In this document: positions 1-5,096 of the stretch, piece by piece
Layout of the letters: the number at the start of each line of letters is the position of its first letter
How positions within the stretch are numbered: position 1 is the first letter of the stretch
DNA from: an uncultured Collinsella sp.
GTDB taxonomy: Bacteria; Actinomycetota; Coriobacteriia; Coriobacteriales; Coriobacteriaceae
Length of the DNA stretch: 5,252 nt
Reading direction: 5' to 3'
Assembly: GCA_959605475.1 (NCBI GenBank)
Contig: CAUHFS010000080.1
Location: forward strand, 1-5,252
Notes under the pieces: generated by a model
Told to the model about the DNA's origin: nothing
Seen by the model: only the letters and a program-made list of their open reading frames with translations
The model's database searches: none
Made by a program: the position numbers and the translations under genes

Positions 1-230
1 GCAACAACGCTCGAGGTATTGCGCTGCGTGTAATAACGCCCGCCCGGCTCGATGTCCCACGCCGCGTTCTCGGGCAGGTAGGTAAAGCCCGCCTCGTCGA
101 GCTCGGCCATAATGGTCGCCGCCGTATGGAACATGCTGGGGCATGCCTCGATAAAGTCGATAAGGTCGTTGGCGGCCTCGATATCATCGGCCGTCACATG
201 CGCGCGCTCGGGCGTTTCCTGATCCGTCAT
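1..230 (-). CDS. apeB: M18 family aminopeptidase (aspartyl aminopeptidase-like), N-terminal part
   Basis: Read on the minus strand from the ATG at 228-230, this frame stays open for 76 codons to the window edge, so the gene is partial. The fragment contains LIDFIEACPSMFHTA (residues 23-37), AGFTYLPENAAWDI (47-60) and PGGRYYTQRNTSSVV (62-76). That is the characteristic N-terminus of M18 aminopeptidases (LxxFIxxSPSxFH, GFxxLxExxxWxLxPGGxYYxxRNxSS). Members are cytosolic dinuclear-zinc exopeptidases that remove N-terminal residues, often acidic ones, from peptides. The zinc-binding HTDSP region would begin just beyond the visible part, so catalytic residues cannot be checked. A purine-rich Shine-Dalgarno AGGGG lies at 236-240, five bases before the start. 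The gene is divergent from the amide hydrolase with about 160 bases between them. Family assignment is confident; substrate preference and the symbol are inferred. Confidence 0.88.
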   Translation of the reverse strand, partial: MTDQETPERAHVTADDIEAANDLIDFIEACPSMFHTAATIMAELDEAGFTYLPENAAWDIEPGGRYYTQRNTSSVV

Positions 231-391
231 ACTCTCCCCTTTCGCTGGGTTGATGGTCCCTTCCAGCATACCCCGCCGCGCCAGCGCCGCACTCTTCATT
301 CCGTGTTTAATCCCGCGCCGCTCGCCAAGTTGAGCCATCATGCCCGTGCACCTTTTGCGACAATTACGCTAACAGGACGAGAGGAGCCGTC

Positions 392-1477
392 ATGAAGTCA
401 CGTAACATTGCCATCGCCTGCGGTGTCGCGGGAGTCGCCGTCGGCCTTGCCGCTGCCACCGGTATCGTTTATCACAAGCAAATCAAGTCCGCCGCGTCGC
501 TCAAACGCTTGACCGGCTACGAGGATGGCTATGACCTGTACGCAATCGACATCGCCTACGACTACGATCTTGATCGCATCATCGCCGCTGGCGTGCGCGA
601 CGACCAGGCCTACATCGATGCCGTGGTGGCGCAGGTGCTGCCCGGTGTGCCGGTACATGTCCAGGCGCCCCAGTTTGCCTGCAGCGCTTTTGTCGCCGTA
701 GATGCCGAAGGCCGCGTGCGCACCGGTCGCAATTACGACTTTAAGGACGACACCTCGGCGCTGCTGGTGCGCAATCACCCACGCGGCGGTTATGCCTCCA
801 TCGGGTTTGCCGCCCTTAACAACCTGGGCGATAACACTCCGCTCGACTCCGTCGCCGGACGCGCCGCCGCACTCATGGGCCCGTTTGCCCAGCTCGACGG
901 TGTTAACGAGTGCGGCGTGTCCATTGCCGTACTCACCCTGGATTCCAAGCCCTGTGACCAGGACACGCAACGCCCCGTCATCAACACTTCGCTCGCCATC
1001 CGCCTGGTGCTCGACCGCGCGGCTACCACGCAGGAGGCCGTCGACCTGCTTTCCGTCTACGACATGCACGCCATGGCCGGACGCGACTACCACTTCTTTA
1101 TCAACGACGCCGCCGGTGACGCGCGCGTAGTAGAGTGGGATCCGCGCGATCCGGACCGCGCTTTCAAGGCGACGCCCGTGCGCCAGGTTACGAACTTCTA
1201 CGCCTGCTATGGCGACGAAGTGCTGCCCAACCAAAAGAATGGCGAGCTGGGCCATGGCAAGGAGCGCGCCGTCGCAATCGCCGCTGTTCTTGACGCCCAT
1301 GTCGGTGCCCAAGACGAGGCAGTCGCTTGGAAGGCCCTTCGCGCTGCGGCGCAAGAGCCCAATCCGGAAGACATCACCAGCAATACGCAATGGTCGGTCG
1401 TCTTTGACAACACCGAGCCCGCTGCCGCCATCACGCTGCGCCGCCATTGGGGCGACGTCGACGCCTTCGCGCTGTAA
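392..1477 (+). CDS. Membrane-anchored linear amide C-N hydrolase (choloylglycine hydrolase / penicillin V acylase-like, Ntn fold)
   Basis: This is a complete protein of 361 residues. The start ATG is preceded by AGGAG at 382-386 with five bases of spacing. Residues 6-27 are a hydrophobic segment after K2 and R4, giving a signal anchor or signal peptide, so the enzyme probably acts outside the membrane. The predicted nucleophile is Cys97 in FACSAFVAVDAEG. It is followed by GRNYDF (112-117), so Arg113 and Asp116 lie 16 and 19 residues after the Cys, the same spacing as Cys2, Arg18 and Asp21 of bile salt hydrolase. Other family motifs are GVNECGVSIAVL (170-181), VTNFY (266-270), KERA (290-293) and TQWSVVFDN (332-340). 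Ntn hydrolases need a free N-terminal Cys, so the first 96 residues should be removed by self-processing. Substrate (bile salts, penicillin V, N-acyl amino acids or others) cannot be told from sequence. No partner gene is adjacent in the same operon. Confidence 0.87.
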   Translation: MKSRNIAIACGVAGVAVGLAAATGIVYHKQIKSAASLKRLTGYEDGYDLYAIDIAYDYDLDRIIAAGVRDDQAYIDAVVAQVLPGVPVHVQAPQFACSAFVAVDAEGRVRTGRNYDFKDDTSALLVRNHPRGGYASIGFAALNNLGDNTPLDSVAGRAAALMGPFAQLDGVNECGVSIAVLTLDSKPCDQDTQRPVINTSLAIRLVLDRAATTQEAVDLLSVYDMHAMAGRDYHFFINDAAGDARVVEWDPRDPDRAFKATPVRQVTNFYACYGDEVLPNQKNGELGHGKERAVAIAAVLDAHVGAQDEAVAWKALRAAAQEPNPEDITSNTQWSVVFDNTEPAAAITLRRHWGDVDAFAL

Positions 1478-1500
1478 GGAGCCGGGCCCGTCGTCCTTAC
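1474..1500 (+). terminator. Hairpin overlapping the amide hydrolase stop codon
   Basis: GTAAGGA (1474-1480, containing the TAA stop) is perfectly complementary to TCCTTAC (1494-1500). The 13-base loop contains the self-complementary CGGGCCCG. A stem at this place could end transcription of the hydrolase, but no T-run follows directly; the nearest T-rich stretch is 1517-1534. It is therefore a weak intrinsic terminator candidate, or a 3'-end stabilising hairpin. Confidence 0.35.
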
Positions 1501-1546
1501 GCTCGTCTGACGCTGCTTACATTTCTATACATTTGAGCTAACACGT

Positions 1547-1579
1547 TTTACCTCCGCATCAACAGTGTGCGGGGGTAAA
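1547..1579. promoter_or_regulatory. 12-bp dyad upstream of pfk, candidate operator or leader structure
   Basis: The left arm TTTACCTCCGCA (1547-1558) and right arm TGCGGGGGTAAA (1568-1579) are inverted repeats with one non-identity, which would be a G-U pair in RNA. The spacer is nine bases. No T-run follows, so it is not a normal terminator. The right arm sits where the -35 box of the pfk promoter would be, as expected for a regulator-binding site. The binding protein is unknown. Confidence 0.5.
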
Positions 1580-1589
1580 CTTATGCGCA

Positions 1590-1598
1590 TGTTATAAC
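1590..1598 (+). promoter_or_regulatory. Extended -10 promoter for pfk
   Basis: TGTTATAAC at 1590-1598 reads as TGn followed by TATAAC, a five-of-six match to the -10 consensus with the extended TG element. No -35 box is visible 17 bases upstream (1570-1575 is CGGGGG), which fits an extended -10 promoter. Transcription would begin near 1605, leaving a leader of only about 12-15 bases that consists mostly of the ribosome binding site. Confidence 0.45.
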
Positions 1599-1617
1599 TT
1601 GCCCGGAAGGATTCATC

Positions 1618-2697
1618 ATGCTCAGGATCGGTCTTCTTACCAGTGGCGGCGACTGCCAGGCGCTCAACGCCACCATGCGCGGCATTGTCAAAACGCTCAT
1701 GACCAATAGCGAAGAGCCTATCGAGATCTATGGTTTTGAGGACGGCTACCAGGGCCTTATCTACAGCAGGTTCCGCGTCATGTCGCCCGCCGATTTTAGC
1801 GGCATCCTCACCCGCGGCGGCACCATCCTGGGCACGAGCCGTACGCCGTTCAAGCGCCTGGATGTTCCCGAGGCCGATGGCGTCGAGAAGGTGCCCGCTA
1901 TGGTCCACACCTATCATAAGCTGCAGCTCGACTGCCTGTTTATGCTGGGCGGCAACGGCTCCACCAAGACCGCTAACCGCCTGCGCGAAGAGGGCCTCAA
2001 CGTTATCGCCCTGCCCAAGACCATCGATAACGACACCTGGGGCACCGAGCTGACGTTTGGCTTTACGAGCGCCATCGACGTCGCTACCAAGTGCATCGAC
2101 GACATCCACACTACCGCCTCGAGCCACGGCCGTGTGTTTGTCATCGAGATCATGGGCCACAAGGTTGGCTGGATCCCGCTGTACGCCGGCGTCGCGGGCG
2201 GCGCGGATGTCATCTTGATTCCCGAGATCCCCTACGACATGGATAACGTCATCAAGACCATCGAGCATCGCATGGAGACCGGCAGCCGCTTTACGATCGT
2301 AGCCGTCGCCGAGGGCGCTATCTCCAAGGAGGACGCGGCGCTGTCCAAGAAGGAGTACAAGAAGAAGCTCGCTGAGCGTACGAGCCCGTCGATCGTCTAC
2401 GACATCGCCAAGGAGATCGAGGCCAAGACCGGTCGCGAGACCCGCGTCGCCATCCCCGGCCACACGCAACGCGGCGGTCAGCCCGACGCCCAGGACCGTA
2501 TCTTTGCGACCCAGTGCGGCGTCGAGGCGGCACTCGGCTGCCTGCGCGGCGAGTTTGGCTACATGATTGCCCTACGCGACGGCAAGATGTGCCACATGCC
2601 GCTCGAGGAGGTCGCCGGCAAGCTCAAATATGTCGACCCCCAGAGCGATCTGGTGCGCGAGGCCAAGGCGTTGGGCATCAGCTTCGGCGACGAATAA
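1618..2697 (+). CDS. pfkA: 6-phosphofructokinase, mixed ATP/PPi-type subfamily
   Basis: This complete cytosolic glycolytic enzyme of 359 residues phosphorylates fructose 6-phosphate to fructose 1,6-bisphosphate. The start ATG has GGAAGGA at 1605-1611, with six bases between AAGGA and the start. Motifs in order are TSGGDCQALNA (8-18), LGGNGST (110-116), PKTIDNDTWGT (133-143) with catalytic Asp137, EIMGHKVGW (177-185), and PGHTQRGGQPDAQDR (280-294) with His282 and Arg285 equivalent to E. coli His249 and Arg252. Gly114 matches E. coli Gly104, which favours ATP. Lys134 replaces Gly124, as in PPi-dependent enzymes. The metal-binding Asp103 of E. coli is Asn113 here. This combination marks the mixed subfamily, so the phosphoryl donor is uncertain; ATP is more likely from Gly114. 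The gene seems to be transcribed alone from its own promoter. Its last codons and stop lie inside a palindromic repeat. Confidence 0.95.
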   Translation: MLRIGLLTSGGDCQALNATMRGIVKTLMTNSEEPIEIYGFEDGYQGLIYSRFRVMSPADFSGILTRGGTILGTSRTPFKRLDVPEADGVEKVPAMVHTYHKLQLDCLFMLGGNGSTKTANRLREEGLNVIALPKTIDNDTWGTELTFGFTSAIDVATKCIDDIHTTASSHGRVFVIEIMGHKVGWIPLYAGVAGGADVILIPEIPYDMDNVIKTIEHRMETGSRFTIVAVAEGAISKEDAALSKKEYKKKLAERTSPSIVYDIAKEIEAKTGRETRVAIPGHTQRGGQPDAQDRIFATQCGVEAALGCLRGEFGYMIALRDGKMCHMPLEEVAGKLKYVDPQSDLVREAKALGISFGDE

Positions 2698-2900
2698 CCT
2701 CGGCTGGAACCGCCCCCATCGGAGACCCCAGGGCTTACCTCCCAAATCGTCCTCGGACATGTCAGGACCCCGCCGTGCGCTTCGCGCGGCGGGGTCCTTC
2801 CGTCCTGCGGAAAGATTTGGGAGGTAAGCCCTGGGGCCTCCTGCGGTAACTGGGGAGGCCGAGGCTATTCGTCTTCTTGCTGCGGGTGCCTGGGGTAGAG
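2689..2900. repeat. Long palindromic intergenic repeat, copy 1 (MITE-like)
   Basis: This is a nested palindrome. Outer arms 2689-2704 and 2858-2873 match at 15 of 16 positions. Middle arms 2726-2748 and 2814-2836 are a perfect 23-bp inverted repeat. An inner GC-rich hairpin occupies 2764-2798. Between outer and middle arms the two sides have diverged. Positions 2689-2817 align without gaps to 5124-5252 with five differences, all transitions. The right end (2858-2900) is also the reverse complement of the left end of copy 2, which extends the terminal inverted repeat to roughly 43 bp. No transposase is present. The left end overlaps the last two codons and the stop of pfk. Open frames through it are translations of the palindrome and not convincing genes. 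Confidence 0.88.
2764..2798. terminator. GC-rich core hairpin of repeat copy 1
   Basis: AGGACCCCGCC (2764-2774) pairs perfectly with GGCGGGGTCCT (2788-2798). The 13 bases between can add four or five more pairs around a CTT or GCTTC loop. It lies 67 bases after the pfk stop and could terminate pfk transcription, but only TT follows the stem, so the U-tract is poor. The same core occurs in copy 2 at 5199-5233. A role as mRNA 3'-end stabiliser is equally possible. Confidence 0.4.
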
Positions 2901-2901
2901 T

Positions 2902-3113
2902 GCGGCGTGCATTTTTGGGAATATTCAGCATTCGGGGGCGCTTGCATACTGGATTTTGGGCGAAAGGCAGGCGCAATGGGCCGCATCCTGTAGAAAAACG
3001 AGCGGCTCTTGAGGCGTTGGAGTTCAGAATCAGGACTTTAAGCGCTGTATTATGCGCCCGCTCCCGCACCCGCGGACTCCGGGACGCTGAAAACTCCGGA
3101 ATTTGCACGCCGC
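2902..3113. repeat. Degenerate inverted-repeat element between pfk and the small gene
   Basis: GCGGCGTGCA at 2902-2911 is perfectly inverted at 3104-3113. The match continues without gaps to about 2935 and 3080 with 25 of 34 identities, including TTCAGC (2924-2929). The arms enclose about 145 bases with no convincing gene: frames crossing this stretch lack ribosome binding sites and run into neighbouring repeats. The arrangement resembles an old, decayed palindromic element directly abutting repeat copy 1. Only one copy is visible here, so its status as a family is unproven. Confidence 0.45.
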
Positions 3114-3133
3114 CCCCTGGGGTACCTGTGGGC

Positions 3134-3180
3134 AAAAAGCAACCGACCCGCCGAAATATGCAATCGGCGGGTCGGTTTAT
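3134..3180 (-). terminator. Strong, possibly bidirectional terminator after the small minus-strand gene
   Basis: AACCGACCCGCCGA (3141-3154) and TCGGCGGGTCGGTT (3164-3177) form a perfect 14-bp stem with a nine-base loop. On the minus strand the stem is followed by GC and then TTTTT (complement of 3134-3138), a classical intrinsic terminator about 40 bases beyond the stop of the small gene. On the plus strand TTTAT follows, so weaker termination of readthrough from the pfk side is also likely. Confidence 0.85.
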
Positions 3181-3220
3181 GCAAAAAGGCGGTTGTGGTT
3201 GCGCATGTCGCTCAGCGTTC

Positions 3221-3541
3221 TTACCGGCAGATGCAGCGCCGCGCGTAGCTCTTAATATCTTCGGTAAAACCCTCAAGGTCATCGAGCGTAATCACGTTAT
3301 CGGAAAGCAAGTTGGCTATCTCATAACGCATAGTGCTGCGGCGAATATCGTTTACCAGCACCCCTGAGGACAGCTTGTCCCTATTGATGCGCTCCTCTAA
3401 CGCCCAAAATCTACTGGACGCTTCGCTGTCGCCGTTTAGCATCTCGATGTACTGGCCGATGAGCATTTCCATATAGCTTTCTTGCCATTTTGGGAGCAGC
3501 TCCTTGAACAGCCTCCAGTCTTTTTCGGCTACCTCGCCCAT
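3221..3541 (-). CDS. Conserved small protein of unknown function (106 aa)
   Basis: The chosen ATG at 3539-3541 gives 106 residues, beginning MGEVAEKDWRLF. A perfect GGAGG lies at 3546-3550, four bases upstream. A longer reading from a TTG at 3557-3559 adds six residues, but it would place this Shine-Dalgarno inside the gene, so it is rejected. The protein is soluble, charged and apparently all-helical. Recognisable stretches are KDWRLFKELLPKWQESYME, GQYIEMLNGDSEASSRFWALEERI, VNDIRRSTMRYEIANLL and VITLDDLEGFTEDIK. I recall similar roughly 100-residue proteins in gut Firmicutes and Actinobacteria, with the same WQExYMxxL...YIxLL.GD..AS.KFWxLExRI pattern. They are sometimes labelled multidrug transporter, but there is no membrane segment here and that label would be wrong. 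No catalytic motif is visible. A strong terminator follows the gene, and an AT-rich stretch at 3568-3600 may hold its promoter. Confidence 0.78.
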   Translation of the reverse strand: MGEVAEKDWRLFKELLPKWQESYMEMLIGQYIEMLNGDSEASSRFWALEERINRDKLSSGVLVNDIRRSTMRYEIANLLSDNVITLDDLEGFTEDIKSYARRCICR

Positions 3542-3652
3542 ATTTCCTCCGTTCGCCAAACAGGCTTAGCAATTTGATATTTATTCAATTCGGTTTTTCG
3601 CTCGCAGCCGTGAATGAGGGGGTCCTCGGTATTCGAGCTTGAGCTTGGATGA

Positions 3653-3826
3653 GCCGTGTGCCACAAAATGGGTCTATCTACTACGTTTACTGCCACACAC
3701 TCGACCGTGGCGAAGATCGTAAAATAAAAACAGCAGGTAGAAGGCTTGCTGATTTTCAAAATAAGCGGGTATGGTCGACCCCGTCGAGTTCATCGTAGTA
3801 GATGGGCCCTTTTCGTGCGCGCGGTG
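3653..3826. repeat. Palindromic element with about 33-bp inverted ends (MITE-like)
   Basis: The clearest arms are 3662-3685 and 3794-3817, which match at 20 of 24 positions. They contain a perfect shared core ATCTACTACG (3676-3685, inverted at 3794-3803). Three of the four mismatches are transitions. With one indel the similarity extends outward to about 3653 and 3826, and TCGACC recurs inside both arms (3701-3706; inverted at 3773-3778). The interior is AT-rich and carries a terminator-like hairpin. No transposase or convincing reading frame is present. The element fills most of the gap between the small gene and the XRE regulator. Confidence 0.65.
3721..3751 (-). terminator. Minus-strand terminator-like hairpin inside the palindromic element
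   Basis: On the minus strand CAGCA (complement of 3747-3751) pairs with TGCTG (complement of 3731-3735) around an 11-base loop, followed at once by TTTTTATTTT (complement of 3721-3730). The U-tract is excellent but the stem is short. It would stop minus-strand transcripts arriving from the XRE gene before they enter the small gene. Confidence 0.5.
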
Positions 3827-3836
3827 AGTTAAATGC

Positions 3837-3856
3837 CAATTCCTGTGCCGGAATTG
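3837..3856. repeat. Short hairpin near the right end of the palindromic element
   Basis: CAATTCC (3837-3843) is perfectly inverted as GGAATTG (3850-3856) around TGTGCC. The stem is only 7 bp and AT-rich, and no T-run follows on either strand. It lies in the gap downstream of the XRE regulator; its function is unknown. Confidence 0.35.
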
Positions 3857-3870
3857 CCCGGTCCATTCGT

Positions 3871-3938
3871 AAGCTGCGGTGAAATGGGGCTGCTGGACGC
3901 TCCGAGGTTCTCAAACGGTCCGTATTTCACCGCAACTT
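3871..3938. repeat. 15-bp inverted repeat downstream of the XRE regulator
   Basis: AAGCTGCGGTGAAAT (3871-3885) and ATTTCACCGCAACTT (3924-3938) are inverted repeats with one mismatch, and the inner ten pairs are perfect. The 38-base interior has no open frame of note. The structure starts about 49 bases beyond the stop of the minus-strand XRE gene and may protect or end its mRNA, although no U-tract accompanies it. Confidence 0.55.
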
Positions 3939-3986
3939 TGAAGGGGTGAGCGGCGTTGGCTGGGTGATGCTGACGGCCAGAACGGC

Positions 3987-4907
3987 TTAAGCTTGCTTGC
4001 TGTGTTTCCATTGTTTTCGGCACCAGCGCATGAGTGCTTTTACAACTGGGATGGTGATGAGAATGACCCATGCAGGATGAGGCTGTCCCAAGCAGAGCCA
4101 CATATAGAGGAACCAAGCAATGGCGGCTGCCGGGTAGATGGCGTCGATAAGCTTGGATAGATGACGTCGGTCGATAAAGTCACCAAGCGCGTAGTAGACG
4201 GGAATCAAAAAGACGAGGAAGAGCCCCATAGCCCACGTGCCGTAGATAATCCCGAGCGCCAGATATGCGAGGGCGATAAGTGCGGGAAAGGGGAACTTGT
4301 TCCACGCACGACCGAACTTGGTGTGGAAATGCTTGCCATGATGGTCGAGTTTGTCGTGCGCCTCCTTCCAGCTCGCAAACGTCTCGCCGTCGATGGTGAT
4401 GGTGCCGTCGGCATTGGTATGCACGCTGTGCCCATCGTCCTCAAGCGTATCGACATGTATGCCACCCGGCCCAACATGGACCTCTTCGCCCTTGCGCTCG
4501 TTAGCCACATGGATACCATTCCAGCCAACATGGACCTCTTCGCCTTTGTTGGGATCAATAACGTGGATACCATGCGCGAGAGAAATATCGACAAGTGGCT
4601 TATCACCGCAATTCGTATGCTCAGTAGAAGTCTCGGTTTCTTCGGTCTCGTCCAAATTGTCTGCGCTAGAGTCACTGTCTGCCGAGTCATCGATATCACA
4701 AACCGCTTCCCCATATAGCAGCTCATCCAGTGACACACCATACAGCGCGGCGAGTGCAATAAGGTTATCGGTATCGGGCGAGGATTCGCTGCGCTCCCAT
4801 TTACTGACAGCCTGGCGGCTTACGCCCAGCTGGGCGGCAAGTGCCTCCTGAGAAAGCCCAGCAGCTTTGCGGCGATCGACGAGGCGCTGTGCCATCGCAA
4901 GATCCAT
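3987..4907 (-). CDS. Membrane-bound XRE-family regulator with histidine-rich GIHV repeats
   Basis: This complete protein has 306 residues. The start ATG at 4905-4907 has AAAGGA at 4914-4919, six bases upstream. Residues 5-64 form an HTH_3/XRE DNA-binding domain: LSQEALAAQLGVSRQAVSKWE with the recognition helix around 30-38, then SSPDTDNLIALAALYGVSLDELL. A strongly acidic linker follows (71-98, rich in D, E and S). Residues 112-168 form three units of about 18 residues, each starting GIHV; the first two share KGEEVHVG. A further His-rich stretch (184-195) precedes four predicted membrane helices near 207-222, 224-241, 256-273 and 279-294. The layout suggests a one-component regulator held at the membrane, with the GIHV repeats and the membrane part possibly acting as sensor. 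The signal is unknown. It appears monocistronic. CTACCG half-sites upstream suggest autoregulation. Confidence 0.9.
   Translation of the reverse strand: MDLAMAQRLVDRRKAAGLSQEALAAQLGVSRQAVSKWERSESSPDTDNLIALAALYGVSLDELLYGEAVCDIDDSADSDSSADNLDETEETETSTEHTNCGDKPLVDISLAHGIHVIDPNKGEEVHVGWNGIHVANERKGEEVHVGPGGIHVDTLEDDGHSVHTNADGTITIDGETFASWKEAHDKLDHHGKHFHTKFGRAWNKFPFPALIALAYLALGIIYGTWAMGLFLVFLIPVYYALGDFIDRRHLSKLIDAIYPAAAIAWFLYMWLCLGQPHPAWVILITIPVVKALMRWCRKQWKHSKQA
4471..4544. repeat. Internal direct repeat in the XRE gene encoding GEEVHVG
   Basis: The 20-base word CCAACATGGACCTCTTCGCC occurs at 4471-4490 and again at 4525-4544, exactly 54 bases (18 codons) apart. It encodes GEEVHVG on the minus strand. 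Identity at synonymous positions suggests recent duplication or gene conversion of the 18-residue protein unit. Confidence 0.85.
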
Positions 4908-4963
4908 GGTGGTTCCTTTCGTGTGGTGACCGTTGAAGAATGACCCGAGTATGTCGAGAACAG

Positions 4964-5023
4964 CCGGTAGCGACCACCATTTCTAGCTTGAATCTGCCCC
5001 AACCCTACCGCAACTACCGGTAG
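4964..5023. promoter_or_regulatory. Cluster of CTACCG/CGGTAG half-sites upstream of the XRE gene
   Basis: CTACCGGTAG at 5014-5023 is a perfect 10-bp palindrome. A further CTACCG lies at 5005-5010, nine bases earlier and in the same direction as the left half. CGGTAG recurs at 4965-4970. All lie 57-116 bases before the XRE start codon, where a promoter and an autoregulatory operator would be expected. No convincing -35/-10 pair could be assigned. That the XRE protein binds here is an inference. Confidence 0.5.
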
Positions 5024-5047
5024 CAGCCCTCACGACCAGCAATTTCA

Positions 5048-5059
5048 TGACAAATGTCA
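5048..5059. promoter_or_regulatory. TGACAAATGTCA dyad upstream of the XRE gene
   Basis: TGACA and TGTCA form a perfect inverted repeat with a two-base spacer, about 140 bases before the XRE start and about 40 bases before repeat copy 2. It is a possible regulator site, but short enough to arise by chance. No matching promoter boxes are evident on either strand. Confidence 0.25.
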
Positions 5060-5096
5060 GTGCAAGTTACAGCCAAGAACTCCATCATTTCAAGTC

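Noticed and set aside
231..391. Promoters in the divergent gap, such as TATGCT (minus strand, 265-270) and TACGCT (365-370)
   Set aside because: No -35 box at suitable spacing accompanies either hexamer, so they are too weak to call.
126..395. Plus-strand frame of 89 codons across the divergent intergenic region
   Set aside because: It is antisense to the recognised M18 aminopeptidase N-terminus and runs into the start of the hydrolase; no family resemblance.
392..430. Possible lipobox (AIAC, Cys10) in the amide hydrolase
   Set aside because: Cys10 is too close to the N-terminus, with no hydrophobic core before it; the hydrophobic segment continues past it.
398..1447. Long minus-strand open frame of 349 codons opposite the amide hydrolase
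   Set aside because: It mirrors the hydrolase codons in a GC-rich gene, resembles no family I know, and the plus-strand product has clear catalytic motifs.
1525..2469. Long minus-strand open frame of 314 codons opposite pfk
   Set aside because: It is an antisense shadow of a firmly identified phosphofructokinase, with low-complexity Val/Asp/Gly/Ala composition.
2572..3282. Minus-strand frame of 236 codons spanning pfk's 3' end, both repeat units and the small gene's end
   Set aside because: It crosses a strong terminator and several palindromes, overlaps two real genes, and its sequence is a translation of the repeats.
2900..3367. Plus-strand frame of 155 codons between pfk and the small gene
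   Set aside because: No good ribosome binding site; it runs through the 14-bp terminator stem and is antisense to the small gene.
3529..3759. Minus-strand frame of 76 codons upstream of the small gene
   Set aside because: It starts at a TTG with no Shine-Dalgarno, lies mostly within the palindromic element, and overlaps the better-supported downstream start.
4161..4718. Plus-strand frame of 185 codons opposite the XRE regulator
   Set aside because: It is antisense to a gene with a clear HTH domain, repeats and membrane helices.
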